Positions 1 through 7,092 of a stretch of 22,754 nucleotides of DNA are shown here, piece after piece. Origin of the DNA: a virus. Made by a program: the position numbers and the translations under genes. The notes beneath the pieces are model-generated. The model was not told the origin of the DNA. It ran no database searches and saw only the letters and a list, made by a program, of their open reading frames with translations. The stretch spans positions 1-22,754 of the IMG/VR virus record IMGVR_UViG_3300012919_000044, one strand, 5' to 3'. Every line of letters begins with the position of its first letter. Positions within the stretch are counted from its first letter, which is position 1.

Positions 1-87
1 AAAGCAAGTGAGGGTTCATTTACTGAAGAGCGTAAAGTTTTGAACGAAGAACACGAATGGAAAATAGAAAGCATATATTGGGGTTAA
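1..87 (+). CDS. C-terminal end of an unidentified protein (partial)
   Basis: Frame 1 is open from the first base to a TAA at 85-87 and gives 28 residues ending in EWKIESIYWG. The start lies outside the window. No family can be recognised from so short a tail. It is on the same strand as the late genes but separated from them by a 350-base non-coding stretch that holds a promoter candidate and a terminator, so it probably belongs to the preceding (early/replication or lysis) block. The alternative is a chance open frame at the window edge. Confidence 0.5.
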   Translation, partial: KASEGSFTEERKVLNEEHEWKIESIYWG

Positions 88-94
88 TGCAAAC

Positions 95-136
95 TGTCCC
101 ATTTGTCCCAAGGCTAGCGAATGGGACAATGGGACA
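95..136. repeat. 16/15-nt inverted repeat built of TGTCCCA units
   Basis: The left arm is at 95-110 (tgtcccatttgtccca) and the right arm at 122-136 (tgggacaatgggaca). They are exact reverse complements apart from one extra base in the left arm. Each arm holds two copies of TGTCCCA or its complement, so there are four binding-site-like units around an 11-base centre that contains the palindrome GCTAGC. No T-tract follows on either strand, so this is not a standard intrinsic terminator. It could be an operator, a replication or packaging site, or an RNA hairpin at the 3' end of the upstream gene. Confidence 0.7.
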
Positions 137-190
137 CCGCCTACGAACTTAAATAAATGTCTACACACAATATCTAGTGCAGAAAGTGGG

Positions 191-219
191 TTGACGTACT
201 AAAAATTCGATATTAGAGT
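191..219 (+). promoter_or_regulatory. Candidate sigma70-type promoter for the late leader
   Basis: TTGACG at 191-196 matches the -35 consensus at five of six positions. A 17-base spacer leads to TAGAGT at 214-219, a weaker -10 with four of six matches. The next recognisable coding start is at 444, so a transcript from here would have a leader of about 220 bases ending in the terminator at 392-433. A second -10-like TACAAT lies at 255-260 but has no good -35. The call rests on sequence match only. Confidence 0.4.
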
Positions 220-225
220 TATTTC

Positions 226-433
226 CACTGTTAGATTTCTGCCTTGTGCATTTATACAATGTGATCTCCTGTTTTAATATCACCGACAGTAACAATCCAA
301 AAGTAACTTCTCCAAAGTGAACGTGTATAAATCACAGGCAGAGTCTAGCAGACCAAAACGGTACTGACATTGCCGTTTCACTCCTTTGTTGAACGGCTGG
401 TAGCATCTCCCAACACTGCCAGCCGTTTTTTTT
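226..433 (+). ncRNA. Candidate leader RNA between promoter and terminator, about 208 nt
   Basis: No credible coding frame was found in this stretch. Its downstream part folds into two adjacent hairpins. The first is 356-363 with 371-378 (aaacggta / tgccgttt, one G-U pair, 7-base loop). The second is the intrinsic terminator 392-433. If the promoter at 191-219 is real, the default product is a short terminated RNA, and read-through would give the late mRNA. The start is inferred from promoter spacing. The region may instead be only a 5' leader or the 3' end of an upstream transcript. Confidence 0.25.
392..433 (+). terminator. Strong intrinsic terminator directly before the late genes
   Basis: The left arm 392-403 pairs with 416-427: nine Watson-Crick pairs (aacggctgg / ccagccgtt), then three more including one G-U. 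The loop is 12 bases. A run of eight T at 426-433 follows. The Shine-Dalgarno GGAAG of the 444 gene starts at 434, so there is no room for another promoter between this terminator and the first late gene. Confidence 0.85.
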
Positions 434-443
434 GGAAGCGATT

Positions 444-635
444 ATGAAGATACAAGATTATTTTAACAATCCAGAGATAGGTACAGGAAACGTGTCAGTC
501 TGGGAACACGTGGATGGTTCATGGGTTGTAATCGAAGTTACAAGATTTGCCGCAAGTGACAAAGAAATGGCAAGGCAATATGCGTCTATGTTAGCGGGCG
601 AAGAGTGCGTACCAGTTGATGCAACAATGCACTAA
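444..635 (+). CDS. Small hypothetical protein, 63 aa
   Basis: The start chosen is the ATG at 444, preceded by GGAAG five bases upstream. A TTG twelve bases earlier lies in the terminator T-run and is unlikely. The product begins MKIQDYFNNPEIG and contains a likely beta hairpin (WEHVDGSWVVIEVTRF), then a helix-like DKEMARQYASMLAGE. It has no signal peptide or membrane segment, and I do not recognise the family. It is the first gene after the terminator and lies 37 bases upstream of the small terminase gene, so it should be expressed with the packaging genes. It could be a packaging accessory or a dispensable small protein. Confidence 0.7.
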   Translation: MKIQDYFNNPEIGTGNVSVWEHVDGSWVVIEVTRFAASDKEMARQYASMLAGEECVPVDATMH

Positions 636-672
636 CTTGAAAAAAAACCAATTATAAACCAAGAGAAATATT

Positions 673-1056
673 ATGGCACATGGTGGCCCAAGGCCAAATT
701 CTGGGCGAAAAAAAGGTAGTAAAAACGTCAAATCAATTGAGATAGCTAACCGTTGTGCAGAAGAGGGAATAACGCCTTTAGAATATATGCTCAACATTAT
801 GCGAGATCCAACGCAAGAATTTGACACACGTATGGATGCCGCGAAGTCAGCCGCGCCATACATTCACCCTAAACTTGCATCAGTTGAACAGAAAGTAGAA
901 GCAGAGGTAAACGGTTCAATATATGAATGGCTCACAAGATCAGTGGCAGAGGCTGGGCAGAGCGTGGTCGCAGAATCCAACGATGTTCGTGGAACAGACG
1001 CTGGGAGTGACACCAGAGAAGTGGCAAGCGGAAGCACTGACAGCACTATGCACTGA
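673..1056 (+). CDS. Terminase small subunit-like protein
   Basis: The 127-residue product opens with MAHGGPRPNSGRKKGSKN, the Gly/Arg/Lys-rich N-terminus (GRKKG) common in small terminase subunits and related DNA-binding phage proteins. Helix-like segments follow (PLEYMLNIMRD, TRMDAAKSAAPYIHPKL). Small subunits recognise the packaging site and deliver DNA to the large subunit ATPase, and this gene lies just before and overlaps that gene, which supports the role. The last 45 or so residues (from about NGSIYEW) are encoded entirely in the overlap and are low-complexity Ser/Ala/Glu/Asp, so they are probably a non-conserved overprinted tail. The start is supported by a weak purine-rich stretch (AAGAGAAA). 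The assignment rests on motif and position. Confidence 0.75.
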   Translation: MAHGGPRPNSGRKKGSKNVKSIEIANRCAEEGITPLEYMLNIMRDPTQEFDTRMDAAKSAAPYIHPKLASVEQKVEAEVNGSIYEWLTRSVAEAGQSVVAESNDVRGTDAGSDTREVASGSTDSTMH

Positions 1057-2305
1057 AGACCGCATAGCTGTTAGGTCAGGTCACGGTGTAGGTAAGTCAG
1101 CATTTAGCGCATGGTCAATACTCTGGTGGATGTATACTAAATCACCGTCTAAGATTGCAGTGACAGCGCCGACAAGTCACCAATTGCAAGACATACTTTG
1201 GTCAGAACTAGCAACGTGGCACAGAAAGATGCCGAAAGCGTTGCAAGACTTATTCGAACTGACTGCAACACGATTTTATCTAAAAGCACAACCTGACACA
1301 GCGTTTGCAGTGCCAAGGGTTAGCCGTCCAGAGAAGCCAGAAGCTTTCCAAGGTTTCCACAGCGATAATATGTTGTTTATCGTAGACGAAGCGTCTGGTG
1401 TGGACGAGGTAATATTTGAGGTGGGTCAGGGCGCTATGTCAACCAAGGGCGCTAAGACGTTAATGGTGGGCAACCCTACAAGAACTAACGGTTATTTCTT
1501 TGACGCATTTAACCAACAGCGAAGCAACTGGTGGACAAAGCGTGTTAGCTGTGAAGAAAGCACAAGGGTCGATCCCAGCTTCATAAAAGAAATGGCATCA
1601 AAGTATGGTGCTGATAGCGCAATATACGCCGTCAGGGTGCTTGGAGACTTTCCAGAGCAATCAGATGACGCAATCATCTCACTATCGCTCTGTGAGGCCG
1701 CTATACGGCGCGATGTAGAGCCGTTGATGGGTCAGCCCACATGGGGTTTAGATGTTGCGCGATTTGGTGATGATCAGACGGCTTTAGCCAAGCGCCAAAG
1801 GAATGTGATGTTGGAGCCAGTTAAAAGCTGGCGTAACAAGTCAGTGACACAAGTGGCTGGCATCGTGATAGACGAATACTTGCAAACGCCGTCATCAGAG
1901 CGCCCAGCCAAGATACTGATTGACTCGATAGGCGTAGGCAGTGGCGTGGTTGACATACTACAAGACGAAGACTTGCCAGCTATTGGAATTAACGTAGCAG
2001 AAAGCCCAAGTGTCAGGGCTAGATATATGCGGCTACGAGATGAGTTGTGGTTTAAAGGCCGCGAGTGGTTAGAGGCCAGAGACTGCAAGATGGTCGATGA
2101 TCCAGACCTCATTGGTGAGCTAACAGCCCCACGTTATGCAATGACAGCAAGCGGCAAAATACAAGTCGAACCAAAAGATAAAACAAAGCAACGCTTGGGT
2201 GGCTCACCAGACCTAGCAGACGCATTTTTACTTACGTTTGCTTCGCCGGATCATCGTGTAAGCGAAGATCATTACTACGAAACCGACTATTACGAGGATA
2301 GTTAA
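923..2305 (+). CDS. terL: Terminase large subunit (packaging ATPase/nuclease)
   Basis: The 460-residue protein has the two-domain terminase plan. An N-terminal ATPase carries the Walker A SGHGVGKS at 52-59 and Walker B LFIVDEAS at 151-158. A C-terminal RNase H-like nuclease carries WGLDVARFGDDQTA from 274 (first acidic residue D277), ILIDSIGVGSG from 331 (D334) and SPDLADAFLLTF from 428 (D430/D433). The adaptor-like segment WSQNPTMFVEQTLGV at 15-29 is typical and shows that the frame is real inside the overlap with the small subunit gene. The enzyme drives DNA into the prohead at the portal and cuts the concatemer. The start at 923 is the only ATG upstream of that segment. GAGG at 904-907 is rather far away, so expression may depend on coupling to the upstream gene. 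Confidence 0.95.
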   Translation: MNGSQDQWQRLGRAWSQNPTMFVEQTLGVTPEKWQAEALTALCTEDRIAVRSGHGVGKSAFSAWSILWWMYTKSPSKIAVTAPTSHQLQDILWSELATWHRKMPKALQDLFELTATRFYLKAQPDTAFAVPRVSRPEKPEAFQGFHSDNMLFIVDEASGVDEVIFEVGQGAMSTKGAKTLMVGNPTRTNGYFFDAFNQQRSNWWTKRVSCEESTRVDPSFIKEMASKYGADSAIYAVRVLGDFPEQSDDAIISLSLCEAAIRRDVEPLMGQPTWGLDVARFGDDQTALAKRQRNVMLEPVKSWRNKSVTQVAGIVIDEYLQTPSSERPAKILIDSIGVGSGVVDILQDEDLPAIGINVAESPSVRARYMRLRDELWFKGREWLEARDCKMVDDPDLIGELTAPRYAMTASGKIQVEPKDKTKQRLGGSPDLADAFLLTFASPDHRVSEDHYYETDYYEDS

Positions 2306-2440
2306 ATGGCAATGTATAAAAAGAAAACCACTAAGCGTAAAGGGCCAATGGGCGCTATTTCAACTAAAGATAGGGCGCTGTATCAAAACAGCCGTCCAAT
2401 GACAGCAACGAAAAGTAGATTAAGACGTAGAAAGAAATAA
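2306..2440 (+). CDS. Tiny highly basic protein, 44 aa
   Basis: The ATG at 2306 directly follows the TerL stop (TAAATG), with GAGGA at 2294-2298 as a well-placed Shine-Dalgarno. The product begins MAMYKKKTTKRKGP and ends RLRRRKK; more than a third of its 44 residues are Lys or Arg. There is no hydrophobic segment. It could bind nucleic acid or the acidic surface of a capsid component, but no family is recognised. Its tight junction to terL and good ribosome site argue for a real gene despite its size. Confidence 0.65.
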   Translation: MAMYKKKTTKRKGPMGAISTKDRALYQNSRPMTATKSRLRRRKK

Positions 2441-2442
2441 CA

Positions 2443-2487
2443 ATGGCGTATGGAAAAAAACACTCCAAAGGTAAGAAAAAGAAATGA
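2443..2487 (+). CDS. Possible 14-aa lysine-rich peptide
   Basis: An ATG two bases after the previous stop opens a 14-codon frame, MAYGKKHSKGKKKK. Its TGA overlaps the ATG of the next gene as ATGA at 2484-2487. The peptide echoes the start of its upstream neighbour (MA-Y-KK then a K/R-rich tail), which suggests either a degenerate duplicate or a coupling peptide that carries ribosomes to the 2484 gene. The ribosome site is weak. It may be translated only for coupling. Confidence 0.4.
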   Translation: MAYGKKHSKGKKKK

Positions 2488-2663
2488 CAACCATTTCATT
2501 TAAGTCGCTCGTGTTAGAGGCCGACAGGGATTTTTACGAAAAAGCTTACTACCCTTGGGTCTACAAGTTTGGCAAGCCGTCAGACACATATGATGCAGAC
2601 CAATCTGGTCGCTACTTTGTGCAAGGTGAGCCACGTGCAGGGCAGAAGTATGGATGGAAGTGA
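2484..2663 (+). CDS. Hypothetical protein, 59 aa
   Basis: The frame starts at ATG 2484, overlapping the preceding stop as ATGA, and ends with TGA at 2661-2663. The product (MTTISFKSLVLEADRDFYEK... to GQKYGWK) is rich in Tyr, Asp and Lys with no membrane segment. I do not recognise a family. The overlap on both sides (4 bases upstream, 14 bases with the 2650 gene) fits the compact late operon. It falls between the terminase and portal genes and could be a minor head or connector component. Confidence 0.6.
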   Translation: MTTISFKSLVLEADRDFYEKAYYPWVYKFGKPSDTYDADQSGRYFVQGEPRAGQKYGWK

Positions 2664-2982
2664 AAACGTCACGATCTATCGTGATGTAGCTGGTGTACCT
2701 ACGCCGACAGAGATGAATTTGGCGTCACGTGCGGCGGCACAACTTGACAAGCATTACACAGGTTATAGATGGCAAGTTGCAGTGCGTGGTGCTGTTGCTA
2801 TCGTGCGTAACCCAGCATTAAGCGCAGACATGGGTTACTTTATAAATTTAAACGATCCTAGCGTTACTTTCGAAGACGCAATAATGAGGGCTGGCGGCGA
2901 AATACTAGAGCGTCACAATTTACGGCGCGGCAATGTAGACGTGGCGGCATATGCTGAAGAAGCCAGTAAAAGTCCTTGGTAG
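2650..2982 (+). CDS. Hypothetical protein between terminase and portal, 110 aa
   Basis: The frame is open from a TTG at 2569, but translation from there would run inside the 2484 gene. The ATG at 2650 (MDGSENVTIYRDVAG) overlaps the previous stop by only 14 bases and has purine-rich AGAAG in front, so it is preferred. The product has beta-like segments (WQVAVRGAVAIVRNPAL, GYFINLNDPSVTF) then a helical Ala/Glu-rich end. Proteins of about this size often sit between terL and the portal gene in phages with N4-gp56-type capsids, but I know of no assigned function. Confidence 0.7.
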   Translation: MDGSENVTIYRDVAGVPTPTEMNLASRAAAQLDKHYTGYRWQVAVRGAVAIVRNPALSADMGYFINLNDPSVTFEDAIMRAGGEILERHNLRRGNVDVAAYAEEASKSPW

Positions 2983-2992
2983 GGAATAAGAG

Positions 2993-5116
2993 ATGCGTAT
3001 TACAGACGGTTCAGCCGACTCAAAGCTTATGGACTATGAGGTTGACGATAATGGCGAAGGTCTATCGCCAGAAGATGACACTGATTGGTTAGAGTTAAGC
3101 CGTAGCTGTTATGACAATGCTGTTGACTATGTGCAAGCGGCGCATAGGGATGATTGGGAACGCAACCTTAATCTATTCAACAACGAACATCCAGCAGGGT
3201 CAAAGTATAATTCAGACGCATTTAAACGGCGCTCTAGACTGTTTAGGCCAAAAGTTAGGTCATATGTAAGAAAAAATGAAGCAGTCACAGCACAAGCGTT
3301 TTTCAGCACGAATGACGTTGTAAACATTACGCCGCAAAACGACAACGATCCTAACCAGTTAGCGTCTGCTAGCATCATGCAAGAGTTGTTGAATTACAGA
3401 CTGCAAAAAACAGTACCGTGGTTTAGGTTGCTGGTTGGCGCAAGGCAGACAGCCGATATTTACGGCATTACAGCCGCCAAGATCTTCTGGCATTATGCTG
3501 AAGCAGAAGACGGCGAAGAGGTGGTAGCTGACGAAAATGGTATGCCTATCATTAACGATAAAGGTGACATTGACATACAGCCCCGCATGACGGTGGTAAA
3601 AGATGAGCCTGTCATAGAGCCAATAGAGCCAGAAAACATTTTGTTTGATCCAGCGGCTGATTGGTTAGACCCTGTTGGAAGTAGCCCATATCTTATAGTC
3701 AGACGGCCTATGTTTGCTATTGATGTTAAGCAGATGATGGTGGATGCAGACCCCAAGACAGGCCAACCAGCATGGAAAGAATTGGATGATGCAACGTTAC
3801 AGCAAGGCAAAGAAGAGGATGCCGCTGATTTAGACGATGCACGTAATATGTTTGATGGGCCAAGCAGACGTGACACAGATGCGCCAATCGATGATTACGA
3901 AGTTGTGTTTGTGCATGAGAACTTTGTAAAGCGCGGCGATCAAGACTACCACTATTACACGCTGGCAACGGCGGCAATGCTGACAGATCCAACACCAGTT
4001 GGAGAAGTGTATTTACACTGCAAAAACGGTGACAGGCCAGTGGTCGTGGGTTACTCAAACATCGAAGCATTTAAGCCATATCCATCGAGCCGTGTGGAAA
4101 TGCTAGGGCCACTACAGCAAGAGTCAAACGACTTGGCAAACCTACGTATGGACGCACTGAAGTTCAGCCTAACGCCGATGGTCAAGGTAAGGCGTGGTAA
4201 CAAGGCGCTTGTGCCAGCATTGATGAACAGATCACCTGCTAAAGTCATTACAATGGATGATCCAGCTACTGACGTTGTTGAGATGGCTCCACCGCCAGTT
4301 AACAGTCAGGCTTATGCAGAGCAAGACAGGATCAACCTAGATTTCGACGAACTAGCTGGTAACTTTAATAATAGCAGTATTCAGTCTAATCGCCGCATGA
4401 ATGAGACAGTTGGCGGCATGGCGATGTTGTCAGGGCAAAGCAACACGCTTATGGAATATGACTTGCGTGTATTTAGTGAGTCGTTTGTCGAGCCTGTATT
4501 GCGTCAGATGGTGCATTTAGAGCAAGCATATGAGACTGACAGCGTTGTGTTGGCATTGGCGGCTGAAAAGGCAGACTTGTTTCAGAAGTATGGCATCAAC
4601 CAGATTACTGACGATCTGTTGCAGGGCGAGTTAACGGTAAATGTAAACGTAGGCATAGGCGGCACAGATCCATTGATGCAAGGCCGCAAGTTTGCGCTTG
4701 CGATGCAAACGTTTGGTCAGCTTGTAGCGCCACTTGTGCAATTGTATGGGCCTAATGTGTTAGAAACGTCAGGCGTGGAAGCGATAGCGTCAGAGATATT
4801 CGGCAAGGCTGGATACAAAGATGGTCAACGTTTTCTGAACTTTAAGGACGGTCAGGGCGAAGACCCACGCATACAACAGCTACAAGCGCAGTTGGGCCAG
4901 ATGGGTCAGATTATACAACAGCTACAGGGCCAAGTAAAAGACAAGAATATAGACCGACAAGTTAAATTAGCAGAAGCGCAGATGAAGGGTCAGATGGACG
5001 CACAGAAAGCGCAGATGGATGTTGAGGGCAAAGCCGCACTTGCAGAGCAAGGATTTAAGCTTGATCTAGCTAGAGCGCGATTAATGCCTAATGCAAGCAA
5101 CGTAAATGTAATGTAA
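2993..5116 (+). CDS. Portal protein
   Basis: The 707-residue product follows the terminase block and precedes scaffold and capsid genes, the usual portal position, and has the size of P22-type portals. After an acidic N-terminus it shows LFRPKVRSYVRKNEAVTAQ (83-101) and the long mixed core expected of the clip/wing/stem region. Residues from about 625 to 697 are a Gln-rich helical stretch (RIQQLQAQLGQMGQIIQQLQ then KLAEAQMKGQMDAQKAQMD), like the C-terminal barrel or coiled coil of long podovirus portals. Portals form the dodecameric ring at one capsid vertex that serves as DNA channel, motor dock and tail attachment. GGGAATAAG lies just before the ATG. The stop overlaps the next start as TAATG. 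Confidence 0.88.
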   Translation: MRITDGSADSKLMDYEVDDNGEGLSPEDDTDWLELSRSCYDNAVDYVQAAHRDDWERNLNLFNNEHPAGSKYNSDAFKRRSRLFRPKVRSYVRKNEAVTAQAFFSTNDVVNITPQNDNDPNQLASASIMQELLNYRLQKTVPWFRLLVGARQTADIYGITAAKIFWHYAEAEDGEEVVADENGMPIINDKGDIDIQPRMTVVKDEPVIEPIEPENILFDPAADWLDPVGSSPYLIVRRPMFAIDVKQMMVDADPKTGQPAWKELDDATLQQGKEEDAADLDDARNMFDGPSRRDTDAPIDDYEVVFVHENFVKRGDQDYHYYTLATAAMLTDPTPVGEVYLHCKNGDRPVVVGYSNIEAFKPYPSSRVEMLGPLQQESNDLANLRMDALKFSLTPMVKVRRGNKALVPALMNRSPAKVITMDDPATDVVEMAPPPVNSQAYAEQDRINLDFDELAGNFNNSSIQSNRRMNETVGGMAMLSGQSNTLMEYDLRVFSESFVEPVLRQMVHLEQAYETDSVVLALAAEKADLFQKYGINQITDDLLQGELTVNVNVGIGGTDPLMQGRKFALAMQTFGQLVAPLVQLYGPNVLETSGVEAIASEIFGKAGYKDGQRFLNFKDGQGEDPRIQQLQAQLGQMGQIIQQLQGQVKDKNIDRQVKLAEAQMKGQMDAQKAQMDVEGKAALAEQGFKLDLARARLMPNASNVNVM

Positions 5117-6768
5117 TGGTAGATTTACCCCCTATATCACAAGTAAGGCCTAGACAATTGATTGCCTACGATACCGCTGGGCAAGTGCCAGTAGCGCAAC
5201 CGCAAGGAGGTGGTCAATTGGCGCCAATACTGCAAGCGGTGATGCAAGGCGGTCAAGCAGTGGCAGAAGGTTTTAGTTTGCCACAAATGGCATCGCAATA
5301 CGCAAGAGCGGTTGATCCAGTGCAAAGTCAAAACATGTCAGGTCTAGAACGTTTATTTGCAATAAACCCAGCGTTAAACATAATGGGGCCTTCGTTATTA
5401 GGCAAAGCTCCGCAAGGTGCGCTTGCTTCAAACATTATGCGTAGACAGTCTGGAGATGAAACAACAGCGCCATATCTAAAAAATTCTAAGCCAGATTACA
5501 CTAAACAAGCTGGGTCAGACCCCAGATATTTAGGCGCGGCTCCAGATCGAACAGAATACAGTTATTTGCGATACAATCCAAAGAAAGTGCCAGCGCGAAC
5601 ACAAAATGCCATTGACAACATTAGAGCAAACAAAGGCGGCATCAAAGACGAACTAATTCGAGACATAAGAGCAGGGCAAGAATTAGGCGGTTCAGATTGG
5701 TACAATACAGAAGAATTGCGTGATTGGTTTATCGCAGAGCATGGGCCGCAAGAGGGTCATCAACAGTGGTCAGAATTTATGGATTTAATGGGCGCTACAT
5801 CTACAGGGAATAAAGTGCCAACGAACATTGGTGTGGCAAGTTATTACAGGTCAAAAGGCAAAGATTGGTTTGAGGATAATTACGATGCGCTTATAAGTGG
5901 CGAATTAAAACCAACTAAAGGTTACGGTCACAAAATGCAAAAAAACCATGCAAAGAATGTTGCAAGACTTGGTGCAGGGCGTTACACGCCATTGCCAGAT
6001 GATATGCCGCCAGCTTCTAGCAGTATGACAGAAAATCCAAAGCCAAAAGGGTTTACACAATCATTAAAAGGTAGTGGCACAAATATAGCGGCAGATTTGC
6101 ATTTTACACGGTACATGGCGATGGCGGATGGTTCGCCAGAGTGGTTGTCAACAAGCTCAGAGATAAGCCAGCAACTAGCTGACAGGTTAACAAAAATTTA
6201 TGGAGCAAAAACCGTTAACAAATATATTACAGAAGCCGGAACCAAAGCTGGCAAACCAAAATTTAATGCAAAAAAAGCGATTGAAAACGGCGATATTAAG
6301 TTTGACGATATAAAAAATGAGCCTACGGTGTACGTTGGTATGCCAGCAAAAGGCGAGTACAAGGCATTTGAAGATTTGGTTAATGAAATTGGCGGCGAAT
6401 TAGGCATGACAGGGCCGCAAGTGCAAGCAAACTTGTGGATGGGTGCGGCGCAACGAACAGGCGTGGATGACGCAAGCCAAGGCACGTTTATGGAATTATT
6501 CCGTAATCGCGCTGATGACATAGCAAAAAAGTCAAATAGAAGTAGGCAAGAAGTTATAGACGATTTCATAAAAAATCGTGGTTTGATGTCTGCTGGTGGG
6601 CCGCCTATGTATACGCCATTGTCGAACGATGAATACACAATGTACGAACCGCCAGAAGAAATGTCGGCAATTCCTGTGCGCCCAGACAGCTACCCTAACT
6701 ATATGCCGCCACAAGCGCCAGAGTTAGATGCTAACCCATTGCCAACATTACCGCCTAATATGGTTTAA
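5116..6768 (+). CDS. Large unknown head-region protein with a glycosylase-like D-x-H motif
   Basis: The 550-residue product is coupled to the portal gene by TAATG, with no Shine-Dalgarno of its own. The N-terminal 115 residues are Gln/Pro/Ala-rich. A folded core follows, with NTEELRDWFIAEHG at 197-210, FMDLMGATSTGNKVPTNI at 221-238 and PKPKGFTQSLKG at 308-319 leading into IAADLHFTRYM at 324-334 (D327, H329, R332). A second segment, MTGPQVQANLWMGAAQRTG (431-449), recalls domains of unknown function in large phage polyvalent proteins. The C-terminus (from about 496) is Pro/Tyr-rich. The order of a K-rich helix then D-x-H-x-x-R recalls helix-hairpin-helix DNA glycosylases, but that is inference. 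The position suggests an internal or head-associated protein. Confidence 0.6.
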   Translation: MVDLPPISQVRPRQLIAYDTAGQVPVAQPQGGGQLAPILQAVMQGGQAVAEGFSLPQMASQYARAVDPVQSQNMSGLERLFAINPALNIMGPSLLGKAPQGALASNIMRRQSGDETTAPYLKNSKPDYTKQAGSDPRYLGAAPDRTEYSYLRYNPKKVPARTQNAIDNIRANKGGIKDELIRDIRAGQELGGSDWYNTEELRDWFIAEHGPQEGHQQWSEFMDLMGATSTGNKVPTNIGVASYYRSKGKDWFEDNYDALISGELKPTKGYGHKMQKNHAKNVARLGAGRYTPLPDDMPPASSSMTENPKPKGFTQSLKGSGTNIAADLHFTRYMAMADGSPEWLSTSSEISQQLADRLTKIYGAKTVNKYITEAGTKAGKPKFNAKKAIENGDIKFDDIKNEPTVYVGMPAKGEYKAFEDLVNEIGGELGMTGPQVQANLWMGAAQRTGVDDASQGTFMELFRNRADDIAKKSNRSRQEVIDDFIKNRGLMSAGGPPMYTPLSNDEYTMYEPPEEMSAIPVRPDSYPNYMPPQAPELDANPLPTLPPNMV

Positions 6769-7058
6769 TGACACCGCAAGATGATTTGCTGGGCCTTGCT
6801 AGATTAGGCGCAGATATAGAAGCAGAATTAGAAACACCGTTATTCAAGTATGTGCTTGGGCGCATGGTAGAGCGTGTTGACGAGTTAAAAGAAAAGCTGG
6901 TTGATTTATGCCCAGAGCAACAAGCATCAGAAATTAGACGCACACAAGCCGAAATAAAACGTTTCGGTTGTATGCAACAAGACATCGAGCAGATCATAAA
7001 CGATGGCAGACAAGCCTACCGTGAGATCGTCGAGGCAGAACAAGTCGAGGACTTGTAG
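6768..7058 (+). CDS. Small helical protein between portal block and scaffold, 96 aa
   Basis: The start is the ATG overlapping the previous stop (TAATG at 6766-6770), with no Shine-Dalgarno, so translation is probably coupled. The product is strongly charged and predicted by eye to be mostly helical (DIEAELETPLFKYVL, RMVERVDELKEKLVDL, SEIRRTQAEIKRF, QQDIEQIINDGRQAY). It looks like a small assembly factor or coiled-coil protein. No family was recognised. It ends 34 bases before the scaffold start. Confidence 0.7.
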   Translation: MTPQDDLLGLARLGADIEAELETPLFKYVLGRMVERVDELKEKLVDLCPEQQASEIRRTQAEIKRFGCMQQDIEQIINDGRQAYREIVEAEQVEDL

Positions 7059-7092
7059 GGCGAAAGCCTTTAATTTTAACCAAGGAAAAGGA

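Noticed and set aside
95-136. Intrinsic terminator of the upstream gene
   Set aside because: There is a good stem but no T-tract on either strand, and the arms are made of repeated heptamers, so a protein-binding site or other hairpin is more likely.
220-391. tRNA or other known RNA gene in the leader
   Set aside because: No cloverleaf arms, TTC-like T-loop or CCA end could be found; only simple hairpins are present.
2454-2474. Possible -1 slippery site (seven A) in the 14-codon frame that could fuse it to the 2484 gene
   Set aside because: The -1 frame meets TAA at 2472-2474, before the 2484 start, so no fusion product results.
2569-2649. Upstream TTG start for the 2650 gene
   Set aside because: It would overlap the 2484 gene by nearly 100 bases and has no ribosome site; the ATG at 2650 fits the short-overlap style of the operon.
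6198-6638. Minus-strand open frame of 146 codons
   Set aside because: It lies wholly inside the 550-residue gene, has no Shine-Dalgarno or promoter, and the + strand frame has coherent motifs across it.
7003-7092. Upstream ATG at 7003 for the scaffold gene
   Set aside because: It would overlap the 6768 gene by 56 bases; the ATG at 7093 has a strong Shine-Dalgarno and an acidic scaffold-like start.
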